DNA of 29,803 nt, taken from the NCBI GenBank assembly GCA_000934455.1, contig KN884486.1, forward strand, positions 44,585 to 74,387, given 5' to 3'. Shown here piece after piece: positions 9,121-20,500 of this stretch; position 1 is the stretch's first letter; the number at the start of each line of letters is the position of its first letter. The notes beneath the pieces were generated by a model. The model did no database searches. It saw only the letters and a program-made list of their open reading frames with translations, and had not been told where the DNA came from. The stretch is from Apostichopus parvimensis (Eukaryota; Echinodermata; Holothuroidea; Aspidochirotida; Stichopodidae). The position numbers were made by a program, and so were the translations under genes.

Positions 9121-10261
9121 CTGCAAAGTAAATATTCAAGTTTTAATTTGGAACTAATTTTTTTACATGGATGTGACTAGGGAATGTATCAATAATAGAA
9201 GCAAAACGCTGTTACGTTTTGATTATAGCATTTATAAATGAAAAAAATGCATCAAATTGTCCTAAATGATTTATAACTAAGAAATTTACATTGCAAAACA
9301 TATTTATTCCTTACAAACTAGTATAACAAAAAGTATGTTCTAACTATAATTCGGGTATCTTTACACATTTTAATATAGTAATGGTTCATACATTTGTATT
9401 ACTTATTTTCAGGAGGCAGAACCAGGATTTGAAAAAGGAATGTCGTTGACTCCCTGACTGTCTCCCCATGAAAAAATTATTTACATGAAGTAGTGGATTC
9501 TGAATCATGTATATATTGTAACGTTTACTCAGACTAAGATTCCGGGGCGCCTAAATATTCCCTACTGAGGATTGGTGGTTGTATGGAAACAAATGCGGCT
9601 TGGATGGTTTTGTGTTAGTAGCGACGAGCCTTGAACCTCGCTATTACATACAGAGAATATAACACATAGATAAACGAGTAAAGAACGAGCGCTGAGATTT
9701 CGTAATCTATTACTACAATCAGACACAAAACATCGGCAGGAAGCCCTCACAATTAAATAGAAGAACTTGTACTTAAACGGAAATGGTTACAATCGAGGTC
9801 TCATTACCGAAGTAGAGTCATATAACGATACGCACACACGTGTATAAAAGACTAATATGAAACAGATACAAATACGACCACAATGATTGGAGCCAGGGCT
9901 ACTATCGAACCGAACGATTCAGAACGTTAGCAAAGACTGACTTACAAGTCTCGAGATCTGATCCACCTGGGGGTTAAGGGATGTACACCACCACATTCCT
10001 CTGTATTTGAATTTGTAGATGTTTATGCCATGGTTAATGTCATTAAGCATATAGCCTATATTTAATGCGAGTCTATATATGATAATTTATTGCTAAGACA
10101 TCGTGTTGAACCTTCTGTCTCAGCGATACGATTTCATTACTTGTGTTAATTATATTAAGTATAGTGTTCAGACTTGCGTTAAGGTTATCAGTCTTAAGTC
10201 ACTGTACCGTCGGTATCTTTGAAGAGGATATTTAAATGACTTCTACAGATATGAAACTCAC
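9121..10261 (-). other. Intron of the small secreted-protein gene
   Basis: This intron is bounded by a ctcac-type donor complement at its right end and a tttgcag acceptor at its left. A minus-strand open frame at 9562-9750 has three cysteines but no clear splice sites of matching phase, and is not called. No RNA gene was recognised. Confidence 0.5.
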
Positions 10262-10328
10262 CCTCTGTCCATTCGATGAACAAACATGCTCCAAATATAA
10301 TGATTCCATCTAACAAGGAGAGCTTCAT
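10262..10328 (-). CDS. Signal-peptide exon (first coding exon)
   Basis: The start ATG at 10328 has purine at -3. The next 22 codons give MK followed by a hydrophobic core, LSLLDGIIIFGACLFIEW, and then TE. The exon ends in phase 1 at a perfect GAGG|gtgagt donor. This is the classic layout of a secreted-protein leader exon. The nearest compatible acceptor with good coding sequence is at 9120. Because the phase is 1, the exon could also splice to any lectin stalk exon, which would supply the missing leader of the lectin. The sequence alone cannot choose between these. Confidence 0.7.
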
Positions 10329-11518
10329 CTTTCCTACTTGATAAAAACTCTTGAATTTAACAAAGTCCACGAGATAACAAAATAGTAAATCAAATGAGAA
10401 ACATTGGCATGGGATCTACAGTAGTGTGTTTTACTTCTCTGGGAATCTATTTAGAAAGTAGCAACAGACACACCAACCTAAAATTAATCGTGATAACGCA
10501 AAGTGTACATTTATGAATATTCATAATTCTTATAAATGATCGTTGATTATTGGTGAACAAGCCATATTTAATTAACCTTTAAATATTGTATTAACTAAAT
10601 GGAACACTGTCAATTGCTGATATCACAAGAGCTTACATAAGCAACTATACGAAAAACGAATATCAAAGGTACTTAGTAACGCCTAGCACTGACATGACAT
10701 TTGATATATACCAAAACACCTATGCGTTTCCCTGGAAACCAATTCGCTCCTCTTTGGAACAAAGATAGTTTAACAGTTTAAGAGTAGTATGCAGCTTAAA
10801 CGTAAGGTACTAACATATTAAGGATCAACTAAAATTATAAATGTTATGAATCATTTTGCTATTGTGTAAAGTAATATATATATATTTAAATTATCAGTAG
10901 AAACTGTTGAAATGAGCGTTTTTCTTAATTTTTTGTCTCAGAAAAAAGTGTATTTATCTATGACTAACTGTGCTGTTGGAAAAATGTGTAATTTCATTCG
11001 AGATTTAAGAGCTAAGCGTATAAATAAAATATTAAAAAATAAGGTTTTCGGATTTTTAAGTACAAAACACAATGCAAAGTTGTATGTTATAAACTTTTGA
11101 AAGGATCGACTATATCATGTTAACAACAGATCTTCTTATGGTCGAAAAATCAATCACCCTTCATAACGATATCGAGGTTTTGGTAAGGTCACACACTTCC
11201 AACTGTTTATTTTATTAACTTTTATTAAATTCAACTCTTTAATATCAGATACAGTTGTGGAAAAAAAACAATCTTGACAATCCTGTTAAGGGAGAGCAAT
11301 TAAATGACTGTTTTGTTACATTATCATAATTAGAGATGCCTGCTCAAGCTGGGAAGAGGTTCCACCCACCACGGATCTTCTTCATGCCATAGTATGTTGC
11401 GTTTATGTATTTATCGATATATCATGCCTGACCTGAAGCGGTATTTTCCTTTATGGAAACAGAAAACTTGGCACATATAATCCATTTCAGAGAACATTGA
11501 AAATATCGCAATAGCCTA
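10329..11518. other. Putative upstream region, no gene recognised
   Basis: This is very AT-rich sequence upstream of the signal-peptide exon, and it would hold the 5' UTR and promoter of that gene. A 62-codon plus-strand frame at 10912-11100 is low-complexity and Lys/Asn/Phe-rich, as expected from AT-rich DNA. No convincing core promoter element can be singled out. Confidence 0.4.
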
Positions 11519-12239
11519 NNNNNNNNNNNNNNNNNNNNNNNNNNNNNNNNNNNNNNNNNNNNNNNNNNNNNNNNNNNNNNNNNNNNNNNNNNNNNNNNNN
11601 NNNNNNNNNNNNNNNNNNNNNNNNNNNNNNNNNNNNNNNNNNNNNNNNNNNNNNNNNNNNNNNNNNNNNNNNNNNNNNNNNNNNNNNNNNNNNNNNNNNN
11701 NNNNNNNNNNNNNNNNNNNNNNNNNNNNNNNNNNNNNNNNNNNNNNNNNNNNNNNNNNNNNNNNNNNNNNNNNNNNNNNNNNNNNNNNNNNNNNNNNNNN
11801 NNNNNNNNNNNNNNNNNNNNNNNNNNNNNNNNNNNNNNNNNNNNNNNNNNNNNNNNNNNNNNNNNNNNNNNNNNNNNNNNNNNNNNNNNNNNNNNNNNNN
11901 NNNNNNNNNNNNNNNNNNNNNNNNNNNNNNNNNNNNNNNNNNNNNNNNNNNNNNNNNNNNNNNNNNNNNNNNNNNNNNNNNNNNNNNNNNNNNNNNNNNN
12001 NNNNNNNNNNNNNNNNNNNNNNNNNNNNNNNNNNNNNNNNNNNNNNNNNNNNNNNNNNNNNNNNNNNNNNNNNNNNNNNNNNNNNNNNNNNNNNNNNNNN
12101 NNNNNNNNNNNNNNNNNNNNNNNNNNNNNNNNNNNNNNNNNNNNNNNNNNNNNNNNNNNNNNNNNNNNNNNNNNNNNNNNNNNNNNNNNNNNNNNNNNNN
12201 NNNNNNNNNNNNNNNNNNNNNNNNNNNNNNNNNNNNNNN
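11519..12239. other. Assembly gap (721 N)
   Basis: These are unresolved bases. Any open frame crossing this stretch is meaningless. The true length may differ from the number of N. Confidence 1.
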
Positions 12240-12511
12240 GGCTGGAAGTTTTTTCACTGTTCTGGATTTTCCTTCTCATTAGGTTTTCAATTATATATAT
12301 TCATTTGCCTTTGTCGTTTACCTCCATTTCATTACATGAAGTCTGTTCAAAGTATCTCTTTCGAGATCCGGCTTTAGGAATCACAAATGATTTTTGAGTT
12401 GGATAGCATCATGTTTGATCTCTAGAGTAAGGCAAAAATATGTCACCGAAAACAGAACTAGTATTGTTCGATACAGGTGACAAACGCCTACAGTGTAATT
12501 ACGACCTTCCT
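12240..12511. other. No gene recognised
   Basis: This is a short AT-rich stretch between the gap and the DNA transposon. It shows no reading frame or repeat of note. Confidence 0.5.
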
Positions 12512-12515
12512 TACA

Positions 12516-14431
12516 GGCAGTGACGTAGCTAGGATTTTTTGAGAGGGGGCCATGGGGGGGCTGTTCTTTCTTGTGGGGGGGGGCCGGAGGTTACTATCTA
12601 AGCGGAGCGCCACCTTGGTTGGCACGGAGCGTACAGAGAAAATTTGAGATTTCAGCACCCCCCAGATCGCAGGAGATGGCACCTGTGAGGCAAAATAGCA
12701 ACCAAAAAGATGTGCAACTTTGGTGACAGAAATGCAAAAAAAAGTTTTTCTCTTTCATGCTGACTGGCCTTGCCAATAAAGTAATTAAATATGTTATGAA
12801 ATACGACTTTACTCAAGGATGAGTAGTAATTCAAACTGCCAATAAATAAAACCGCGCTGTCTTGACAGGAACGATTGTGACCATATATAGTGGGATTTAT
12901 ATTAGTTTTGCTCAAATTACAAAAACGCAGGTAGGAGGAGCGATTAAAGATACAGATTGTGCAATTTGAGAAAAGAGCCATGTCTGCTATCCCAAGGTAT
13001 AATAGTTTGCATCACATAACTTAATGAAATTTGATATCCCCGACTGCTTTCCTCGGAAAAGGCTATTACCTGATTGGCTGGCTGGTTTCTCGATAACTCT
13101 GGCATATCCTATTTAGGAAATTTTTTTTCATGAACAACCATATATTGACCTTTCTTGGGATCTTTGTAATTGATAAATTTTTGAACAATTGAAGGTCCTT
13201 ATATGCGATCTAGTGCAATGTTTTGCCAGTTTCATCATTATCATATGATATCATATTATCAGCAGATTTGTTTCCTGTTTGAATTCTTTGTTCTTTTCAA
13301 TATTATATCAGAAAGAAAAACAAAGTGCTCTTTTACAATTTTTCCAGTACGATGAGTCTTGTTTATTGTCCAATGTCTGGACTTTAATACATTTGACGAA
13401 CTTCACTGATAGACAATATAAACTTCCATATTTTGTAGCAGAATTTAACATCATTATGATCAGATTATACGGTTTTTAATGTTTAGAGAGAAGTAAAAAT
13501 GCATCAATTCATTACGCATAATTATTCGTCCTGCATTGCATAACATAGATCTAGTGCCCTTCATGTAGATTTACCGGGCATATATTAAAAGGATGTGGCA
13601 CTCATAGAATGTTGCAAATTCAAATACATCTGGTAATGTTTAAAACAATGCAGAGTCAGAATGTTTGCTTAGGCTAAGTACGTTAGCTTGTATGTGACAC
13701 CCGAGTCCAAATGAATGATTCTCGTTCAAATATTCCGCCCCAGTGGATATAACACACTACCTTTAAATTAGAGTATAACATTATTAAATTGATTATCAAA
13801 ATATTGTATTTTTAAACTTTGATCAGAGCTATAGGCTATATGCTATCTTTAAAATTCCCTGACTAAGGAAGACGAATGTATGAATGTTAACATCTGGACA
13901 ATTTGAGGCAACCCACGTTTACAAAGTACTTAGTACCAACCACAATAGAGTAGATTTAAGAGAAGTTGATAATTTGCTAAGAGAAAACACAGTGTAATAA
14001 TTATTTGTGGGAAGCGCGTATCACGTACGATTGCTAGATAAGCTTCATAACATGATGTTCGTGCAGCAACTTATGACAAATCATAGAAAGGATGAGAACG
14101 CACGTTGTCGTAGTCGTTGTGCATACGATTCGTGACAATCCACCGAATGCGGTTAGGTAGGCTATATGTATTTTATTACGCAGTGGCCAACTGTAGGCTT
14201 GTAATAGGCTATAGGCTAAAGTTAGCTAATTGCATCTGCCAAACTAAGTAGCTGAATCAGTAGGCCTGAGTGTAACTACGATCATAATCGAGTCATCGGA
14301 GCTGACGAGTATTCAAGATCAAAAGAGCACTGACAAAATACCATGCAAAAAAGCAAAAGTTTTTAACATTTTTTCGACACTGAAAGAGAGGAGCAGTTGC
14401 TCCCACTGCTCCCCCTGGCTACGTCCCTGCC
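12516..14431. mobile_element. Probable non-autonomous DNA transposon with short TIRs
   Basis: The left end is GGCAGTGACGTAGCTAGG (12516-12533). The right end, reverse-complemented, is GGCAGGGACGTAGCCAGG, so 16 of 18 positions match. TACA sits directly outside both ends (12512-12515 and 14432-14435) and would be the target duplication. Sub-terminal G-rich tracts lie inside both ends. No transposase was recognised; minus-strand frames of 60-109 codons near the left end have no visible motifs. Part of its left interior (12594-12720, actatctaagcg.agcgccacc) recurs inside the retrotransposon at about 24247-24475. The superfamily is not assigned. Confidence 0.6.
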
Positions 14432-14435
14432 TACA

Positions 14436-16100
14436 ACTACAAAATATTGACTCCAGATACACTCTGGCTCCTGATGGTATAGAAGTATTCTTTGAGAACG
14501 TACGTGTATGAACTTAATTCAATTTGAAACAATCGATTCATACAGAGATTACAGTAACTATTATCCATCTTAAAGTTTTGTACCACAGTAAAAGCTGGAT
14601 CGTGTTGATAAATCTGTTCAATCGGTAGCATGTGCTTTTAGGTTTACAGTGAAAACTGAGGATTTGTGTAATCCCAACAAATGCATCAAACTGAATTTAC
14701 AGTGTAACTGTGTCCTCAATGTGTATCGGGTGTTCAAAAACGAAAAAGTTGAAGTACATTTCAAAGCTCTGACTTGGAAGAATTAATATTTAATTCTGTC
14801 TTACTTTTACTAAAGTGGCAACAAACTGAAAATTAGTGACCTAAGTGTCTTAAACAATGATGATACGTCACATGTGAAACGACATATCACAGGACTTAGA
14901 GACCTAGAAAGTTATTGGCGATTTAGTATGTACAGTCAACTAGTGTATTTGTATGGAGCATGCTACCTCAGAGTTGTTTCCAGGTTTAATCCATCCCTAT
15001 TCTCGTCGGTTATGGGATATTTTTCTTATTTAGTAATTCATATTACTAAATGTCAATTTCAATCGCGAGTTCATTATTCACTGACTTGCACGAGGTTGTG
15101 AAGGACTCGGAATCGTACATTCACCATTCGAGAAAAACACAAGTCCATGAATGGTCAATATATTGTATAATTGAATTTACCTGATTTGAACAAATACATA
15201 TTTGGCTGTAGATCATTACCTTATCCTGACAAGTATGTCACTAATAGGGAATTTGAAACCGTTGTTCATGATATACCAAAGTGATCGAGCATCCGCCTAT
15301 GCAGTCAGGTAACAGTCCTCTCCGTGGGGAGAGAGGGGGAGGGGTGACCGAAGGGGAACGCAGTCGCGGACACCAAATTTCATCAAGATATGTGTGCAAA
15401 CTATTAGACCTTAGAAGAGCAGACATGGATCTTTTCTACAATCTGACAATCTATATCTTTAATCTTTGGTTCCTTCCTGTGTTACTTTGATATGAACAAA
15501 TTATCAATTATAAATTAAACTTGATATGATCAAAATCATTTTTTTTTAATACAGCGCTGCTTTATTTATTGAAAGTTGGTGATGGCTACTATACATCCGG
15601 ATTGTGTGCAGTCGTCTTTACTTACATATTTAAATAACTTTTTGGCCAACAAATCTATGTTTCGTATTAGTTGAAACTATTAGTTGATTCCCTTATTGTT
15701 AATTCATTGTTTGCATATGAGCCGTACATAATGCATAGAAAAAATAAATCCATGAAAAGGAGACGATGATAAAAACTGGAAAGAATATTACAAACAAACA
15801 CAACATCGACAGTTCCTAGAATAGTTCAAACAAGACGCAATTATGACAAGCAAAATAGAAGATTAATGAAAAGGAAATATATCGTAAGTTGCTAGGAGAA
15901 ACCAGGATTTGTCAACACTGTGAATAAAGGAAAAATGACATAAAAGAAACCTGTTCATAATATTAACTAATATTCAACAGACTGATGCCTATTTAAGTTG
16001 ATATACTATAAACTGCATATGGCTTTAGAGTACTGAGTAGTTTACGTATACATTGTCTAAAATATATAGTACGACGTTCCATTGTAAACATTAAAATGTA
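14436..16100. other. No gene recognised
   Basis: This is AT-rich sequence with scattered short open frames and no domain. A purine/GC-rich patch at about 15281-15375, with overlapping frames on both strands, looks like a degraded repeat end rather than a gene. Confidence 0.4.
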
Positions 16101-16188
16101 TCCATCCATCCATCCATCCATCCATCCATCCATCCATCCATCCATCCATCCATCCATCCATCCATCCATCCATCCATCCATCCATCCA
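16101..16188. repeat. Pure TCCA microsatellite, 22 units
   Basis: There are 88 bases of uninterrupted TCCA. A minus-strand frame through it reads as repeated MDGW and is an artefact. Its perfect state suggests a young, polymorphic locus. Confidence 1.
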
Positions 16189-17317
16189 GAGTGGTAAGTA
16201 TTCTATATTCCCTTTAAGTAAAGAAAAATTGTCCATACATTGGCTATGAGATGTATATCAAATTTACTATATCATTTGGGTTAAATTGAACGACGTTTAT
16301 TGAAAGTGAAATACAAACCCGTGCTTGCTCTGAACGAAGCGCCATTATATCAACTTTAGAATTGTTCCTTTTTTTCCATAATGTAAGCTCATAATATTTT
16401 GCAAAGAATACTGTAAAAAAAAATGTAAAATAGACGCTTCACCGGTAACGCCTATTGTACACAATTGAGATAAAGTAAACATATCGTTGTCAGATTTATC
16501 GTGTCATAAAGTTCTTCAATGATGAATAAATGAAGTTCTTTCTCTTGGACAGACAAAGAGCAATGTATAGACATAGCTATCACAGTAAATATAAAATCAG
16601 TGTAACAGCTCAGTCTGAATTGTTTTCGGCAATTGTCGTAATGACGAATGCGTTAGGCTCAATAAAACTGAGATACTGCGTGAGACATGATGTAGGAAGC
16701 TGCTATCCCTCCAGTAATTAGCGTATAGGCTGCAAATGACCATTGGTAAGGTAACTATAGATATGGTCGGACGACTGGTGATTTGTTTACGCCTATCGCA
16801 TTCAACACGGCGGTGTGCACGTTTCTCGTTCTCCACTGGTCAAGGTCCATGCGAAAAAACCAGAAAAGTGACTAAGGAGACATGGTGTTATGATGAGTAT
16901 TTGTGCATTAACCGTGTTATAGCGGTTCGGGCACTGGATAGAGTATTGAACCTCCTGGGTTTAATTGTCATTCCTGGAAAATGTAACCATGACTGGTGTC
17001 ACACGATTATCGACCCATCATACCTTATAGGTATGCTACTCAATTTGCAGAAGTGATACGTGAATTTAAAATAACACATATAGTATTTGTAGTACTGTGA
17101 CAGAACAATAGCAATATAAATAGCATATACTTTAAATGAATAGTACACATCCGCTTAGTGACTTGTTGTTGTTGCTAAACAGACTGAAAACTAAAGTACT
17201 TCAGACAAAGCTAATGAAAGCACACGACAGGAGAGAACGGGGGAAAAACACGGCTGTTACCAAACTGTAGTTATGGGGACTACCAAGAAAACCACAGGGA
17301 GTACCGACATCTGAAGC
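16189..17317. other. No confident gene
   Basis: The longest frame is 106 codons on the plus strand (16736-17056). It has several Cys but no recognisable domain and no supporting splice or poly(A) signals, and a minus-strand frame overlaps it. It is treated as a chance frame. Confidence 0.35.
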
Positions 17318-17319
17318 TT

Positions 17320-17495
17320 TTACTGGTTCTTACTTCCATTTTTTTCTTGTTGAACATAGAATGACGTAACTTTCACAACATCATATTTTATGTTGAACCT
17401 GTCAATGTAATTCTTTCCATACATAAAATTATATTGATAATCGACAATGTTACCATCAGAACTCGCAACATGTATTGTAAGGCGAAAGGTTCTGT
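17320..17495 (-). CDS. Possible exon, unidentified
   Basis: The minus-strand frame reads NRTFRLTIHVASSDGNIVDY and continues through a β-strand-like alternation containing YGKNYIDRFNIKYDVVKVTS. It ends in EKNGSKNQ before a stop. The composition looks more protein-like than neighbouring frames. A possible acceptor (actgaataacag, just above 17495) and an AAGTAAG donor-like site near the end exist, but their phases do not agree. I recognise no family. It may be a chance frame or a pseudo-exon. Confidence 0.2.
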
Positions 17496-17542
17496 TATTC
17501 AGTCGAAATATGTACAAGAGACTAGTTACTAGGTACAGCAAC

Positions 17543-20500
17543 TCGTTCGTGACAGTAGGTTATTGATTATGACAAAAATACTACATTGTTGTGTTGGTGA
17601 AAAAGTATCAAATTTAGTTTATTTTTCTCGTTGTATCTTCATTGACGTCTACAAAGTATTATTAACTTAATGCAGCGATCTAAGCAAAATAAGATCTTTA
17701 AAACTTTTGGCAATTCCAAATATCAAGTATAGATTATTTTCATAAATACTTATTGTTGTGTTTAAAGATTCGATTCATTTCTGTAAAGATATTTAATAAA
17801 GACAATTCGGAAAACGTCACTTGGACATCAAAGAAGGTAGTTGTGCTTACTACCATTCCTACACGAAAGGCTACTCACACGTGATTATTTTAACCAATTA
17901 ACTGAAAGTTACTCATAGCAACCTACCCCACAATATAACCCACCGTCAAAAAATAAGGCATAGTTTATGAAAATAGCACAAACGTTAGCATAATTAAATG
18001 ACATTTATGAAGACTGAATCTATAGAGAAAATTCAAGGTAGAGATATATATCCACAGTTACTGTGTTTGGTAAAATACTCATTGCACTACTTCATTAATA
18101 CATGTCATTTGACATATTTGCATATTCAAACAATGAATTGGAATTGATAAATCATGATTTCCAAGGCTTATGACCAACCTTTTGAACCAATTTTCTATCT
18201 ACATTATATTGGTATACTGATATTTGTTTATTAAGAATGAACTTGAAAGTGCAAAGAAAAAAATGATGCTCATTGAATAATTGTCATTAAACTTCCCAGT
18301 CTTTTTAATGATTTGCTTCAATCAATGTTATCATTAATATATCTACAGTAAGGTAGGTAATTAACCAGTCTCTCTATTCAGAGTCATAACAATGCTTACA
18401 ATTCAACTCCATTCATTGCTCCAAATAACGAGCATATGCGTTTCAGTGATATTTTGTGAACATTCAATATCTTTTTTATTACTTTTCGAATTCATAAAGA
18501 GTCTTTCTAGTAACAATAGCGCGTCTGCTTCGCCTGGGAATAAATGAAAGGTTATCAAGTAAAGCAAATAAACTGTAATTGAAAATGAATTTACTGAATA
18601 GAAAGGGAGACGCATATACGCCAAGCTTTATCTCCTGTATACGTATACGTTACATATTGCTGGAAGATTGAGTTATTGTTTAATTATAATGAAGATAACT
18701 AAATGTAAACCTAAGTGACAAAAGCTGATCTTCCGTCACTGATATTAATACCGTCGATGACGTTATCACAATATCGTTGTAATCTGGTGCTCTGATGTTG
18801 ATACTTATTCGATTCGTCTAAGCAGCTTTAAATTAAATACATGCATATATTTGTTGAGACAAAGTTACGTAGTCTATATTAAAGACATCAAAGCATTTAA
18901 CTCGGTCAATCAAAGCCTAACGGAGAACATCAATGACAAAGTAGAACGGTCAACTTTGAACACAATGAAGATAAATAACTTGTTTCAGCTTTTTAATTTG
19001 GCACTAATCATCATCGATACGACGGAAGCCGGAAGTATCTATTTTGTCATATTTTATCATCAACAAAAAAATAATATGTTTAGACTTTTTAAGTCTCCCG
19101 TGGAGTTGTCAGTCTGTGTTGGTCGATGGGTCTGGGCCTACATACATAGAGTACATTCTGTTCTGTTCTAAATTTGTTTCTGTTCGGTTTACTATGTAGA
19201 ATTCCACTTTTCTATATCACATCATTCTCAGACAAACTGCAGCAGTTTTGAAGTTTTGCTAATGGCTTAAATTGTCAACATTGTGAAATAAGAGCAGCGT
19301 GAGAAAGGCAGCTTTCACCAAATCTTGCAAATTTCGAGCAAGGATTCTTCGAGGTCATTGAAGCAGACTCCCACGCATGTACGGTGGTGTTATAAGGATA
19401 TATGTAAATGTTATACAATATGAATTCAAATTAAAGGAACAAACCGTAAAGCTCATTTACATGATCAGTCGTCATGGTCGAACTGCGTAAAAACTAAGAG
19501 TATTAATAAAATATGTATTTATTTAAAGAACGTTTCATTCACACTTACTGGAAGAATGTTAAATAAAGTTATTAAATTAACCACAAAGAAGTGAGTTTGA
19601 AATACGCTACTAGGAATCAAGTAAAACATTAATTTAAGTTTAACAAGCAGATAATTAACATTGAATGAATGATTTGAAGGGAACAAGAACGAATATACTG
19701 AAAACAAAACATTGTTTAGCTCATTGTTCCTTCCGAGGACGAAGAAGCAATCTTTATTGTCCAAAGGAATACAAATACCGCTCGGAAAGCCACGGAAGGC
19801 TTCGTACTTATAAATTTCTTCGTAAAATATCAATGACAACTCGAATGAAGCGCGTCACTAGAGGTAAGATATATCCTAGATAAAAACAAAAAAAGCGACC
19901 TCCATGGACACTCACACACGGGCAATAATTACCGCATATTTTAACGTCACGTCATAGGAATAGAACCATGTAATGTGATCACTTTACAATCGATTCGACT
20001 AGTTGACGAGATCTTGACTAGTCATGAGAATAAGATCAATGCATCAAATATTCAAGAACATATAAACGAGAACTCTATTATTCAAGAGTATATAAACGAG
20101 GAATTAAGTATTAATTTCTTTTATATGACTATATTTATGTGTGCGTCAGTACCTTGTATGGTGTTCTTAACATTGTTTAGATATTAAAGATAGACAGATG
20201 TGGAAGGAATTGATTGTGGTGTACTTTAGATAATGAATGGGTTGGTTCCAAAGCCGGTGTTAAGTGATCTTATCACATCTGCTTTACAGGTGGTTATTAT
20301 TGTTATTATTTTTCCCTTTGTGTTAGGAAGCTTTTTAGATCACTGGAAGAATGTTTAGTTATGTCAAGTTCTTGAATGATATTAATTATCTTGGCAAAGA
20401 TGGTAAGAAATTAAACATTTTCACTGCTACGATCAACGAGTTCTTTCAATCTGTAGTTGTCGGTTTCAGACTCAGGTTATGCACAAGTCAATTTGAATCT

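Noticed and set aside
9600..9660. GGTTCAAGGCTC-like box resembling a tRNA B box (minus strand)
   Set aside because: No A box or cloverleaf could be drawn around it.
11422..12279. Two long minus-strand frames of 256-285 codons
   Set aside because: They are almost entirely runs of N from the assembly gap.
12652..12981. 109-codon minus-strand frame
   Set aside because: It lies in the end region of a non-autonomous transposon and has no transposase motif.
15993..16181. Minus-strand repeat peptide MDGW
   Set aside because: It is the translation of the pure TCCA microsatellite. It is not CRISPR because there are no spacers.
16736..17056. 106-codon plus-strand frame
   Set aside because: It has no domain, no splice or poly(A) support, and an overlapping minus-strand frame. 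This length is expected by chance in several kilobases.
18851..19171. 106-codon plus-strand frame
   Set aside because: It has AT-rich composition, no motifs and no supporting signals.
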